Translations under genes and position numbers: made by a program
Shown: one piece after another, positions 33,481-45,571 of the stretch
Layout of the letters: the number at the start of each line of letters is the position of its first letter
Position numbering within the stretch: the first letter of the stretch is position 1
Notes under the pieces: model-generated
What the model was told of the DNA's origin: nothing
Databases searched by the model: none
Seen by the model: the letters and a program-made list of their open reading frames with translations, nothing else
Source: Notospermus geniculatus
Taxonomy: Eukaryota; Nemertea; Pilidiophora; Heteronemertea; Lineidae
Reading direction: 5' to 3'
Length of the DNA stretch: 64,000 nt
Assembly: GCA_002633025.1 (NCBI GenBank)
Contig: NMRB01002411.1
Span: 1-64,000, forward strand

Positions 33481-34039
33481 ATACGACATGTTAGGTAGGC
33501 CCTGTCGTACTGGGGTTACTGTTCAAATTTGACTGTGGCCAGTGTGGGTTAGGGTTAGCTGTAGTTCCTTCCAGTTGCCAGGTAGCTCAGTGGCGACAAG
33601 TTGTATCCAGTCGCAAGTGCGATGTACGCTAGTTTACAGCACCCACTTTTCAAAGTAATGCACTATCTATATAAGCAGGAGCTGAATAATATATATTTTC
33701 CAGTACTGGTGACCTAAATCAAACAGAAACGAGGAAGATGATGGTGAAGACAAACATTGAACCTTGAAATAGTTTGATTATTTCGCTATGTCAGGGATTA
33801 AAATACAACCAGGTGCGAAGGGATAGGGTCTGACTACCAAGTAAACAGGCTACACAAGTATAACAATATTAGCGTAGAGCTTGGAAATACAGCATTTTAG
33901 AAGTCTAAACTTCCTAATGTAATGGAACTACTACCGGCTGATCCTAAATCCAGTGAGATCCATGCTTTCCCCATGGAAGGCACGTACACACCAATTTCAG
34001 CTCGTCTACATGTAGCTTCATTTCTTGCCTGATTGTCTT

Positions 34040-34620
34040 CACGATGAAGTATCAAGCGGCAGAAAGACAGTGCATTGCTGAGATGTTTCTAAAGCCTAGC
34101 GTACATCGGCCTTGCAGCTGGAAGCAACTGAATGCAACAGTCGCTATCGATGTACGTGTTCTGCACACATCGGTTATGACAGGTCATTGTGGCAACGAGT
34201 GGCACAATCCAGTCTTCAATCTGGAGCACACACATCGGACAGGCAATGGTACTGAATGCTACACACAAATTGTTGATGTCTTCGGATCGGACCACTTGGG
34301 GAGTCATGTGATAAACATTCATGCGACCAGGTGTGCTCCACAAACGAGGAAATTCATCGCCAGCGCGCGTACATCGGAAGCGACTGAAGACGACTAGAAG
34401 CAACCATTGGCAACGAGTAGAACATGAGCAACTGGTTGGAACTAGCAGCAACAGTCGGCAATAGCGTTGCCGGTGCGCGTGCATCAGCCTGTTTGAGCAT
34501 CTGATCAGTTGCTGCTGGTTCCAGAGGTAGTCGGAAGCCGTTGCCAGAAACGCCATTGCCGGAAGTTGCTTCCAGTCGCAAGGCCGGCACGACCGGTGTA
34601 CGTTAGGCTTAAGTTTGGCT
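34040..34620. repeat. GCAACTG/CAGTTGC-rich repeat block
   Basis: Many copies of GAAGCAACTG, GGCAACGAGT, CATCTGATCAGTTGCTGC and CCAGTCGCAAG in both orientations. The same vocabulary occurs at 33575-33655 and 48245-48715. Frames across it (for example 34044-34397 plus and 34089-34556 minus) are explained by the repeat. Confidence 0.6.
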
Positions 34621-34999
34621 TAGTTTGGTCCAGTGGTTACCGCATCCACTTGTCTTCCCCAGGCAGGCCTATCAAGAGGCACAAGACAACTCACTGGCGA
34701 GATGTTTTTAAGTTTGGCTTAGTTTGGTTCGATGAGCCCTGAAAGTCTAGCGGTTATCACATCCACTTAGCAAACGTCCGATCCTGACAACAACCTTATA
34801 TCCAGTTAACGTAACTCCAGCCCTCTTCTCAAGCAAGGGACTCATTACTAATGAAGTATTCATAGTATGTCCCCCTCGGAGACTTGAAAGGTCGTGCATA
34901 CCAGAAGAATTGGTTGTCCCGCAGGAGCACGTTGGCTGCTTAACGTTTGGCAAGGCCGACTGTTTGGGGATCATGGCAAGGCGGACTGCTTGGGGAACA

Positions 35000-36079
35000 T
35001 ATACTGTAACATATTTGATGCTGCTGGAAGTCGTCGGTTTATCTCGCGCATAGGAGAACAACAGAAAACCGCGGGCATCAACCCTCTTGAATCAGAAGCT
35101 GGCTCCCTGCATCAATTCCGGACATACGGTACCATTTTTATCATCACTCAAAACTCAGTCAGCACATTTTGCACAACACAAAAAAAATCTCCCAGCAGCA
35201 TGAAAATTACAATTCACATGATATTCCTTCTAAATGGAATACAGTCTCATTAGACAGTAAACGTGCCAATATTGGCAATCCACAAGGCCGTTACTGTGAG
35301 CCTGCTTGGATGGATTTCGCTGTAGGCTGGCTATCCGCCTCACTGTTATGGTTCTTCCTAATGGTATAGTGTTGCATATCATGCATTTGCAAGCATACAT
35401 ATATAGTCGCAAAGGAATGGAAATTGGTACGCTTAGTATAAGAATCTTGCTTCGTTAGAATGAGAAAAGACTCGCATCAAGAAACTTCATGTTGAAGTTC
35501 TTTTGGGCATTTGATACTGACGAGACACCATGACTGGGTTGGGATCAGGGACCTCAAGATAACCCCCGAAAAACTGTCTTTTTCACACACACACCCCAAA
35601 ACAAAGAAAGGTGTTTTCAGACTTTATGATGCCATGTGAAAGAAAGATCTTGTTTTTATACTTTTTTATTCAATATGATGCATCATCATCATCATCCCAC
35701 TTCTGGTCCAGCCTCCACTACAAACCAAAACCACCCTCACTCAAATTACTACTTTTCAAATCCAAACCATCCTTTATTTATATCTGCCTCTCCTTTATTT
35801 GCAAAAAAAATTCCAGGTCATGGAGTGCATGACTAATATGGTGATGACCAAATACGAGGGAAAGAAGAATTCGATGGATCATATTTGGCTTCATGCTGTC
35901 AGAAAAACCACTAATTGGTTTTGCATTTCAATTAATCAGTTTTTTCCTACTACTGAATAACACGATGGTGCATGAAGTGGTCCATGGTAGCGACATAATG
36001 AAGTCCACGACTGCAACTATACAGACAATTTGAAGTCCTGTATGGGGCAGCACTGCCAAAGCCTTTGGGACCAAGAGCA
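35000..36079. other. Noncoding interval, nothing recognised
   Basis: No gene supported. Contains a short ATC trinucleotide run near 35680-35697 (ATCATCATCATCATC) and otherwise unique AT-rich sequence. Confidence 0.45.
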
Positions 36080-36480
36080 GAGTATTTGATTTGTATTAGA
36101 TTTTTCCATCTGGGCCAAAGCCAAAAGCATTATTGCCCATGGAAGAGGCCATCTCAAGCTACTCATGTTCCCCACTTGGATGAGTCTTTTACTTGCCCCT
36201 GCAAAGGCACAAGGTACAAGGCACCACGGCTTACTGTCCCCAGGGTTTCTGCCAGAAATATTTTTGAGGGTATGCAGCTCTTCCAAATCAGCAAAAAACC
36301 CCATGAAATGAAAGAAAATGGCCCTTTTCTGTTCCTTTGAGGGTACTCACAGCGTACCCTGCGTACCCTCTGGCGGAAACACTGGTCCCATGCGACGGAC
36401 TGAAGAGCCGGGAATGATTGCCATTTGGCCTGGACTGGATTTGAATTTGGGATCAGCCGCTTGCTCAGCAGACGCGAAAA
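36080..36480 (-). mobile_element. SINE S1, minus orientation, interrupted by a family G element
   Basis: CATCTCAAGCTACTCATGTT, CACTTGGATGAG, GGCACAAGGTACAAGGCACC and TTACTGTCC continue after the insertion as CCATGCGACGGACTGAAGAG and on to the tRNA-like head (GATCAGCCGCTTGCTCAGCA). The head is altered around its B-box. Confidence 0.75.
36241..36384. mobile_element. Family G element nested in the SINE, with GTCCC target duplication
   Basis: Ends CAGGGTTTCTGCCAG and CTGGCGGAAACACTG. GTCCC lies directly before (36236-36240) and after (36385-36389). The unoccupied SINE elsewhere reads CTGTCCCATG, so this is a clean 5-bp duplication and proves mobility after the SINE inserted. Confidence 0.8.
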
Positions 36481-36599
36481 CCAATACAGTAGTTAAAGTT
36501 TGGGTTTATACTAGTCTAATATCAACAACGGTACAGGTGTCATCTGATTTTACAATTTAACCCCAGTCTATCCTGAAACCTTTCAGTAGAACTCTGGTG

Positions 36600-36782
36600 A
36601 GCTGCTCATTCAGCGCTACAATCTGAGCTTTTCCGACCGGTCCCATTTATACACCTGGGTGGAGAGAGGCCAGTGAGGCAAAGAGACTTGCCCAAAGTCT
36701 CATGCCTCAGTGGGATTCCATCCCAGGCCCCTCTGACTGCTAGTCGGAGACCCAAATCACTACACCACCGTCGCTCCCAAAT
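36600..36782 (-). repeat. tRNA-like SINE (family S3), minus
   Basis: Minus strand begins GAGCGACGGTGGTGTAGTGA, tRNA-head-like, with GGGATGGAATCCC in B-box position. Then come CTGAGGCATGAGAC and TCTCTTTGCCTCACTGGCC. One copy only in this window, so the call rests on promoter-like boxes. Confidence 0.45.
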
Positions 36783-37197
36783 AGGCTATCGAAGTTCCTC
36801 AAAGAGTAGAGTAAAAAAGTGAGAGTTTTCTCTAGTGCATTTACTATGGACAATGACGGACATCCAGACCTGTACGTCAGGTACAGTTACTTCGAAGACA
36901 AATTTTCGTGGCAGGATGTCAATGAAATTTGCGTGGGAGGAAAACAGACCCTACGCCAGACCTCCTGATGCTGTCTAGCACGTGAGCAAAAGTTAATATC
37001 CTAAGCATTCGGTTGGTGTAAGCAAACAAAACAACAGAGCAGCAAAACCCAGTGAAGGAGCTTGCCGCAAATTGTTCAAGAGTACTTCAGACTCCCCCGC
37101 ACCAGTGGCAGACACGCGCATCAACCTGTCATCATTGAAGTACAGACTGTCTGATGTTTGGGCCGTCTGTTCAACATGATGTAGCTTCATCAAGCTT

Positions 37198-37411
37198 TAG
37201 GCTGCGTATCCATAGGCTGTTCGCTTGTGCCCTTTTTCCCTGTTCCGTGTTCGCTTGTGACCTTGTGACACGTCACAAAGAGAATGAACACTTGACTTGC
37301 TTACTGGCAGTTCCCATAGGGCACAAGGCCAGGCCTCATTGTCCTAACGGCACGAGTCCACGGAACAAGGGAAATTCCACAAGGGAACAGCCTATGGAAT
37401 CACAGCCTTAG
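37198..37411. repeat. Inverted-repeat element (ATCCATAGGCTGTTC arms)
   Basis: AGGCTGCGTATCCATAGGCT..CTTGTGCCC..CCCTGTTCCGTG mirrors GTCCACGGAACAAGGG..AACAGCCTATGGAATCACAG then CCTTAG. Centre about 100 bp with CTTGTGACACGTCACAAAG. Confidence 0.75.
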
Positions 37412-37617
37412 GGACCAACGCAGTGGGAACATATGGACTCTCAACATAGTGCCATCAGAGCGACACTGGTGCCTTTCCCCTCTAAGGTTACAGGTTTGGA
37501 CCTACTCTCATGCAAGAGAGAGGGTGACCATTTTTGACAGTTTTCTCTGGGCACTCTTTATTTTCTCATTCTCCTTCTGTCCACTATTTCACCCAGGACC
37601 GACTAGATACATGTAAC

Positions 37618-38125
37618 AGTCATTATTGGCCCTGGTAGGTAAGGAAGAGGCCATCTCAAGCTAACTCGTATCCCTAACTTTGATGGGATCTTGCAAAGGC
37701 ACAAGGTACAAGGCATCATGGCATACTATACCATTTCTATTCTATGTTTCTGTCAGGGCCGAAGCCATAGCTGGCCCTGGCTTACTGTCCACGTGACGAA
37801 CTGAAGAGCCAGGGATGATTAATCCCATTGACAGGCTGGACTGGAACCGGGAACCTGCCGTTTGCATTTGAATGTACGTTTCTGTCAGGGCCGAAGCCAT
37901 AGCATTATTGGCCCTGGTATTAAGTACGGAAGAGGCCATCTCAAGCTACTCATGTTCCTCACTTGGATGGGGTGTTTTACCTGCCCTTGCAAAGGCACAA
38001 GGTACAAGGCACCACAGCTTACTGTCCCATGTGATGGACTGAAGAGGCAGATTAGTCTCATTGACAAGCTGGATTGGAACCGGGGACCTGCCGCTTGCTT
38101 AGCAGACAAGACCACTAGTCCATCA
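37618..38125 (-). repeat. Two or more SINE S1 copies in tandem, minus
   Basis: Segments 37618-37735, 37750-37860 and 37885-38120 each carry parts of the S1 body: GGAAGAGGCCATCTCAAGCT, GCAAAGGCACAAGGTACAAG, GACTGAAGAGCCAGGGATGA and GGACTGGAACCGGGAACCTG. The 20-mer TTTCTGTCAGGGCCGAAGCC occurs at two junctions, so copies inserted into or recombined with each other. Confidence 0.65.
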
Positions 38126-38734
38126 GACAAGAGCTGCACCCTCCCCTCAGTGTTCTCTGCATGGCTTTTTGTTAGGGTGGCCCACCCTACCTTGGCATTT
38201 TACTACCCTACCTTAGAAGTAGCCACCTCACCTTGCAGTCCAATTTTGTAATGGGTTTTGAATTACACCCCCTATCTTAAAAGTACATTGTAATCCTACA
38301 TGTAAATGGGAAATCTTTGAATTTCAAGGGTACCACCCTACCTTAGGAAATCCTGTGGAGAATACTGTCCCCTTGTCCAACATGTCCAAAGACGGGGACT
38401 AGGGAGTGACGGATTCTCAATTTTCTCGCCAAATTCCCTGACATTCAATCCGTCCCCATCACGGTGTCAGATATAGAGAACTAGGATCATGCGAAGGCGG
38501 TAAGAGCTATCACAATATCAATAAAAAAAACATCCATAAAAATAGAAGGTTATCAGTGTTCCAATTATAGAGACTAGGAACAGTTGCCAAGGTATCAGTA
38601 TTTTAGGATTACGCCAACGTCAACCACTCAGTATTGGAATTTCCAAAGTGCTTCTCACATGCCTCGCTGTCATATCAACATATCCACATGTATCATATGT
38701 TGTGGTGCATGTTTGGCGCATGTACCTAAAATGG

Positions 38735-38791
38735 GATGAACATACATACTGTACATGTACATGTACATACATGTACATGAAGTACATGAAT
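38735..38791. repeat. TGTACA/CATGTA microsatellite-like tract
   Basis: CATACTGTACATGTACATGT then ACATACATGTACATGAAGTA; palindromic ACATGTACATGT words are common in this genome. Confidence 0.7.
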
Positions 38792-38809
38792 TGTTGGGGG
38801 GGGGCGCAG

Positions 38810-39065
38810 TGCAAACATCTGCGCCTGCCACCAAGGAGGTCGCGGGTTCGATCCCCAGTCGTTCAAGTGGCTCTATCTGGTAGAGAGGGTGATCTCTTGT
38901 CGACATCGTAGGTTTCCTCCGGGGGCTCCAGTTTCCTCCTACATATCGTTAATACACGGTTTTACAACACAATAGCCGAAATGTACGTCTTTGCAGGATG
39001 TTGACAATGGTGGTGGACAGTAGTGATAAAAGTTAGAGTAAACTGATGATCATCTATGACAAAAG
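38810..39065 (+). repeat. tRNA-like SINE with B-box GGTTCGATCCC, fused to the 4.8-kb repeat type
   Basis: GGTCGCGGGTTCGATCCC is a strong B-box. A body with GGTTTCCTCCGGGGGCTCCA follows, then ACAACACAATAGCCGAAATG and GAGTAAACTGATGATCATC, shared with 55680-55780. Confidence 0.5.
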
Positions 39066-39806
39066 AAACCGGATTGAAAACCCCTGCTGTGCCTGACATG
39101 TGATTCCGTTCGGCGTTAAAAGACAAAGGCCAACGTTATTTTGCACACAATGGTATGAAGTAATTCCCAGTAGGCCTATAGGCCAACTCAATCCAGGAGG
39201 GTCTACGATTTCAAGAACACTGAATTCGTAACGTGTCATGACTCACCAGATAACAAACCACACATATTCAGAATTTGAAAACTTCTGAGTGCTGATCATG
39301 CAAAACCAATACTGGAAACTCGAGATCGTGTTTTGGGAACTCATTACCATTCACCATGTTCACTGTGCTCATTCCGAGCCGAGCGATGAGGTGTACGAAG
39401 CCATATGTGCCAGTACAAGTGGAGCAAACCGAAAACACGGAACGCTGTACCTCTGGGCGAGCGAGATTGCCATGAGATAGAACTCCCTTCTTTCAAGGTT
39501 CAAGACAGATGACTCCAAAAACAGTTCATAAAGAAGATGCAAAATCCAAGATGGAAACCTGATTCGTGCTTTCAATGAAAATGTCACTATCATCATTTTG
39601 AATAGCAACTTGGCAGACATGATACTCATGTAACTGAAAGACCTATCGATAATTCTATCTGAGGAGATCAAAAGTATCCGCTTACACTACAGCCTGCTTT
39701 ATCCCAGCGACAGGACACTGACATCTCTCACCGGCAGATAGTTCGGAAACCTGAGAAGGAACGGGCCTAGATTTACTTATTCCCGTGAAGAAATAGCTGA
39801 GATATT

Positions 39807-40400
39807 NNNNNNNNNNNNNNNNNNNNNNNNNNNNNNNNNNNNNNNNNNNNNNNNNNNNNNNNNNNNNNNNNNNNNNNNNNNNNNNNNNNNNNNNNNNNNN
39901 NNNNNNNNNNNNNNNNNNNNNNNNNNNNNNNNNNNNNNNNNNNNNNNNNNNNNNNNNNNNNNNNNNNNNNNNNNNNNNNNNNNNNNNNNNNNNNNNNNNN
40001 NNNNNNNNNNNNNNNNNNNNNNNNNNNNNNNNNNNNNNNNNNNNNNNNNNNNNNNNNNNNNNNNNNNNNNNNNNNNNNNNNNNNNNNNNNNNNNNNNNNN
40101 NNNNNNNNNNNNNNNNNNNNNNNNNNNNNNNNNNNNNNNNNNNNNNNNNNNNNNNNNNNNNNNNNNNNNNNNNNNNNNNNNNNNNNNNNNNNNNNNNNNN
40201 NNNNNNNNNNNNNNNNNNNNNNNNNNNNNNNNNNNNNNNNNNNNNNNNNNNNNNNNNNNNNNNNNNNNNNNNNNNNNNNNNNNNNNNNNNNNNNNNNNNN
40301 NNNNNNNNNNNNNNNNNNNNNNNNNNNNNNNNNNNNNNNNNNNNNNNNNNNNNNNNNNNNNNNNNNNNNNNNNNNNNNNNNNNNNNNNNNNNNNNNNNNN
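39807..40400. other. Assembly gap (594 N)
   Basis: A run of N that removes all coding sequence after RRM1 of the second ELAV-like gene. Any frame drawn across it is meaningless. Confidence 1.
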
Positions 40401-40649
40401 CGCCATTACAGCATCGCGATTATGATCATATTCTACGAATCCGAATCCGTAACTATACCCTGTACTGCGGTCACGTATAATTTTGGTTTTCGTGGCGTTG
40501 ATCGGCCCAATCGCCGCAAACAAATCCCTAAACTCCTGATCGGAGAGTGTCTGAGGTACGTAATTCACGATAAGATTTGTGCGATTGTCCTCACCCGGGA
40601 ACGCTACGACCTTGTCATGGTCCGCACTGTCTGTTTCCATGGCAGCCAT
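40401..40649 (-). CDS. Second ELAV/Hu-like RNA-binding protein, N-terminal RRM only (cut by gap)
   Basis: Minus-strand ATG at 40649 gives MAAMETDSADHDKV and leads straight into an RRM: RNP2 within NLIVNYVPQ, then a GPINATKTKIIRDRSTGYSY stretch and RNP1 YGFGFVEY, before the gap. This is the first RRM of an ELAV/Hu protein, which normally has three RRMs and binds AU-rich RNA. An upstream in-frame ATG at 40718 would add 23 hydrophobic residues that do not resemble ELAV proteins, so I prefer 40649. No donor is seen before the gap, so it is unknown whether this copy is also intronless. It is on the same strand as the complete copy 25 kb away, but its pre-RRM tail and RRM sequence differ well beyond a recent duplicate. 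The few residues after the gap (39777-39806) are not claimed as part of the gene. Confidence 0.85.
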
Positions 40650-41368
40650 GTTGAACGACGTCACTGAGATCACAAGTGAAGAAAAAGACGGCAAAATTTC
40701 GGTAATCCAAAGGGACACGGGTAGATAAAGTTCAAATCACAGCCACTGCCTTATTTCAGTCTGTTAAGAATCCACCAAGTTGCTTCATTCAAGCGACCGA
40801 GTGGTTGAGAATTGAGGTAACTTGTAGTTTTTGGACTAAAGTTCAGGTTCCAGATTATTATGGAATCAGGAAGTCTTTCACAGTGTGCAGGCTGATCACA
40901 GTATTGAGGTTAGGCGTTCTGGTGACATTAGTCTCCTGTCCTGTCCTTGAGCCTTCTTAAGGCGGGAAAAAAATTGAAAAAAAAGTTAAAAATATATGTA
41001 CGTGTGCTAACTGCCCATATTTACCACTAGAAAAGAGAACAAGAGACGGTTAGCATTAAAAGCAAGAGAAGCAATCAGTGAAAATATGGAAAAAATCCTT
41101 CCACCTTGAAATCAAAAGTCCAACCAAAAACGATTCTACTCTACATGTACCGTACAATACAATAACAAGACATTTTCACAAGTGCACATGGCCATTCCAG
41201 CAGACAGTACTAACATGACCGTTTAAGACTTTTCTCTATGTGAGTTGAAAGATGATCCCTATAATTCTCTGATCTGAAGAACTGACTGAACAGCTTCAGC
41301 ACCTGTCATTCATGTCATTTGCTGGACCTGCAGGCCCGGCCTAGGAAGCTATTCTATGATTGTACAAC
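40650..41368. other. Upstream region of the second ELAV-like gene
   Basis: Presumed promoter and 5' UTR for the minus-strand gene. No specific element recognised. Confidence 0.35.
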
Positions 41369-41524
41369 ATGTGTTTCTGCCAGGAATTTTTTTAAGGGGG
41401 ACATTGGGACAAAGAGAAAATTTGACAGGACTCTTTGTCAAAAACACAAATTTTGACTGATCTTGACTTTTTTAAAAAGAGGGGGCATATACCCCCCTGT
41501 ATCCCCCTCTGGCGGAAACACTGT
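41369..41524. mobile_element. Family G element, short copy
   Basis: Ends GTGTTTCTGCCAGG and CCCCTCTGGCGGAAACACTG; inside, AAGGGGGACATTGGGAC and GGGGGCATATACCCCCC. Same terminal structure as 36241-36384. Confidence 0.75.
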
Positions 41525-42871
41525 CATGACTGTAGCATGACATGGACCACAGCAGAAACTGAACAGTGATCATCTAACAGTGATTTCTTGTACTCAGCAT
41601 TCAACTCAAGCCCAAGGTAATAATTCAATTTTCAAGCATGTTACCAAGCACTGAAATTACTACTTGTATTGCAATAACGAATGGATAGTCTAAAAATTTC
41701 CCAGCTTTGATCACACATGCAAAACACGGGCAGTGAGCAGGGCAGCAAAATATTCTTCGGAGCTGACTAACATGAGAACTACACATGTAACTATCTCATC
41801 CTTCATACATGTATGATTTTGTGAACAGACTCAAATTTAAAAGAAAGGACAACATATCACTAAAGTGCCTGGTGGGGCGGTTCATCTTCAACGTTACGTC
41901 CACATCGGACTAGAATTTCAGGAGTATTCTACATGTTCTATATAACCCTGGGTTCCGGGTTACCGAAAATCTTGCCTACTGGTTTAACTCCAAAGAATTT
42001 CTTTGCTACCCTGAAGATCATCATCAAAAGATAACTTCATCAAATTCCCTTTCACATGTTTGTTTCGTACAAGAATTGAATTTGGACAGCAATGGATCGT
42101 GAAAGGAGTTGGAGGGTTCTAGTCCATGTGAACACCAGCTCAGCTCTCCCAGCTGGGCTCAATGAGTGAGTGATGCTAGTTCATAAATAAAAGGAAAAGT
42201 CAAAATTCAAATGAAGGAAACCAAATGTGATGCATCCAATTTTACGTTTGGAAAAGTAGGTGCACAACGAGCACATAAACCGAACTTATAGAAGCAAAGA
42301 ACACACAATATGTATTCTTTGACTTTGTGTGTTCTATAACGTTTGGTAATGGACGCCAAGATGATCTATAGATTTGGTATTTCTCAAATTCAGGCAGGCT
42401 TCAAATTAAAATGGAAGTCATTCAAAAATAATGTCTTACCGTACCGTATTGGAAATAATGAATGGGCAGAAATTTTGGAGATGTTCTGAAAATAAAAAAT
42501 AGAAAAAAATTATGCCAGAGTTGCATAAAAATTTGGAAAATCTCCAGGCACTCAATGACATTGACAACATGGTCAGTATAAAAGGAGGGGCATTTCACAT
42601 TTTGTACAGTCGCGAAATATGCAAAGCATGTATTTCACCCGGCCTCTGATCAAGCAGCTTACGTGTACATGTAGGCCTATCGTCCCACAGACTGCTTCAA
42701 GATATTGATTTCAGTCAATGCTTACACGAGGCCTAGACAAATGTGTTCTTCTCAACCCTCCGCTGAGTGGGGAGTGAGAAGAACATGTTCTTGACCCGAT
42801 ACGGGACTTGGCAATCTCGACGTTCGAGACTCCTGTTCTCGAGTTGAGTCAGCAACTAACTACATGAACTC
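41525..42871. other. Noncoding interval
   Basis: No gene supported. A small hairpin-like pair surrounds 42300-42345 (GAACACACAATATG / TTGTGTGTTC). Confidence 0.4.
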
Positions 42872-43012
42872 CAGGCCTTTCCGTTTGAGGGGAGCTAAAA
42901 TGTGCAAGCGCCTCGCAAACAATAGAATTTCTATTGTTTGCGAGGCACATGCATGATGCACATTTTATTTAGCCTAGGCTAGCTCCCCTCAATTCTCAAA
43001 CGGAAAGGCCTG
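42872..43012. mobile_element. CAGGCCT-ended palindromic foldback (family F1), longest copy
   Basis: Starts CAGGCCTTTCCGTTTGAGGG, ends AACGGAAAGGCCTG. The core GCGCCTCGCAAACAATAGAA and its mirror are nearly identical to the core at 2961-3072. Flanked by GAACTC duplications at 42866-42871 and 43013-43018. Confidence 0.88.
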
Positions 43013-44087
43013 GAACTCGGTCAGCACAAGTGTGGTCATGGTGGTCAAAAACGAGGATTCGAATATGCCCTTAGACTCCAGCAGCTGTTTCATAATTCGG
43101 CCCTTCTTTACTTATGTTGAATTTGCCATTCCCTGTACATTATGTACACTCCCTGTACATTAATGTACAAGAAGTATAGGCCTACATACATGACATACAC
43201 AGACTGTACAAAATGCACGAAGACACTTCCTCACTTTCAATCGATTTCAGAACCCAAGAAAATTTCTGGGCCTACAGTTGTACAAGCATAATAGACAAAC
43301 AAGACTGGTAATTCATCATGAGAGATGCCTAAAAAAGAATTTACACGCAGTAATCAACTCCATTTCTTCGTCAAATTGATGACAGACGGGTCAGAAAAAT
43401 TCGTCTCGAATGCCAGACAGCATGTCGCAACACAGAAACCAGACGGAGACGCAGGAAACCGAGACACTTTTTCAAAGCGAGAATTCAGAATGAATACACA
43501 ACTCATGAATGAAAGAATCGACTCAAAATACTCCTCTAAGTCTTTTCTAAGTGCTTGGCCACTTTCACGGTATTTGCTTTTCAATATCTTGCTTATTTTT
43601 CCTCTGAAATGTACCTACCCGTCGCGAACCGGCGAGAAAAAGATGGCCGACACGTGTGAGCTCTTCGATTTGTTAGTGTTGTCTTCCGCCGCTAGGGGGA
43701 TTGGCAAGTCTCATGTGCAAGTTATAATAGTTGAGAGGTGGGAAATTCAAGTAGTTGCATACTTTGTTGCATAAAAGTGTTAGAACGAAAAGGAATAAAA
43801 GTAGAGATTTACTATTGAAAGAGTAAAAAATTTTGTCAGGATTTTGCAACCAGTTACAATTTTATGAGTAAATTTTTAATGCAGATGTGGCTCCAAGCCC
43901 CCTGGCCCTAAACCCACTAGGGGCCTATATTTTTTTGCGAACAAAACCCCTGCCCCCCACCATGGAGACCTCCATGCCCCCACACACTATTTTTCAATCC
44001 ATTGAAAAAAGCTTTGTGATCACTCCACGGCAACAAAAAATTCATCTGTTCTGGCGTTACTCAGGGTTGGCCGGATCCTTGTTCCAA
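43013..44087. other. Interval with an unassigned 149-codon frame (43325-43774 plus)
   Basis: A plus-strand frame includes KKMADTCELFDLLVLSSAAR near 43642, where GATGGCCGACACGTG has the look of a 5' exon or CpG-rich start region. The overlapping minus frame reads KYRESGQALRKDLEEYFESI. Neither matches a family I know and splice sites are not convincing. Confidence 0.25.
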
Positions 44088-44094
44088 GGGTGTA

Positions 44095-44131
44095 ACCTTG
44101 GAGGAATTATACTATAATTCCTCCAAGGTGT
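44095..44131. repeat. Short near-perfect palindrome
   Basis: ACCTTGGAGGAATTATA directly followed by its inverse TATAATTCCTCCAAGGT around CTA. Confidence 0.85.
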
Positions 44132-45571
44132 AACTGAGTCAAGGACTGCCCCTCTGGACAATACCTCAGCATGGCACCAGATAATTGCCAAAGAACAATG
44201 CCCAAGAAAATTGAGAAAACAATACAAAGTAAAGATTTTGGGCAGCTTTTTGTAAAGATTTCATCACAGAGGGGCAATTTTCCAGGGGGAATTATCTGGG
44301 GGCATTGGGGATGGTCTGGTGCATTTCTGTCGCCAGGAGGAGGATTGTCTCGTTACCGGTCAAACTTGATGTTTGCCCTAATTTTATTAAATGACTTCCA
44401 AGCAGGGAATCACACTGACGGGGTTTACCCTTTTCGTTATTTTCCTGGGGGTGGCATCCTCCATATCCCTTCCAAAGGGTTTGCCTCCCCTTCCTACTTA
44501 CTACTCTATTTTCTGATGCAATTATCTTCTTTTCTTTATCCTGTCCTGGGAATGATTAGGTGTAACATATGTCAGTGCTCCTGCTGGTCAGTGTTTCCCT
44601 TACATTTCAGAAACACCTGAAAACAGATGACACATCACTGTGCACGTCCCTTATTGTCAAGTCATGGCTTACACCGTCAGTCTATTTTGTTGGGGAACAC
44701 TGGTAGACAGGCACAACTACAGATGCTACACCAGTATCTTTTTTGAGTCAGTACTTTTTAGGTTCAATGAAAACAACAAAACTAACTTAAAATCAGGACA
44801 GATTAACTTTTATTTATTTACTACTTATTAATTTTCACAAATGTACAGAACACTAATGCGTATATAATTTACCAAACAATCATATTATTTAAATTAAAAG
44901 CATTTTGATAAATTGCTCATCATTCTCAACCTTTATTAATTACTCTACTCGTTAATTTAATTACATGATCTAGCAGAGTGTAAGTCAAAGAATATACAGG
45001 AAAGATCTAAGGGACGAAGACGCTCAGAATGGAAAACAATCTAGACAGCAGGTTATGTAATTACTATTGCTAAATTTCAATAAGGCTGGTGCTCTAAAAA
45101 GTTTTACTCTGAAGTTTTACCCAATAATAGCAAATTGACAGAAAGTTTCTGCTGTACTCGTTACGATTAATTTATTGCAAAAGAGTAACAAACCATGATG
45201 TTACATATTTTTGATAAATTGACATATCTATGATTTTTTTCTAACGATTTCTAGCAGACCAGGATTCCAAGTGTCACACTGGCAGTTTGCCATGGCATAT
45301 CGCCCCTGCTAAAGGTATGCAGCTTGGTCAACTGTCCTTCGTGATGGGAAGTAGAAAATCACGAAGAATTTGGTGTAGAAAATTGTCGTTTTCGTCATTG
45401 AAAACTTTCCGTTTTATTTCAGCAGTTAGACAGAACAACTAATTCATGATAAATAGAAATGATGAATTAAAATTGATAATTTTTTTGTCACCCTGAGCAA
45501 TATCAGTAAATGCCTGTGAAACTACAAAGAGACACTTCAGGCCGATTAGGAAATCAAGACGATTAGGCCTA
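44132..45571. other. AT-rich noncoding interval
   Basis: Very AT-rich from 44760 to 45500 with no gene or repeat family recognised. Confidence 0.5.

Noticed and set aside
34044-34556. Frames of 117 and 155 aa on opposite strands
   Set aside because: They coincide with the GCAACTG repeat block and show no domain.
39777-40718. 313-codon frame crossing the N gap
   Set aside because: The frame across 594 N is not evidence. Only 40401-40649 is supported.
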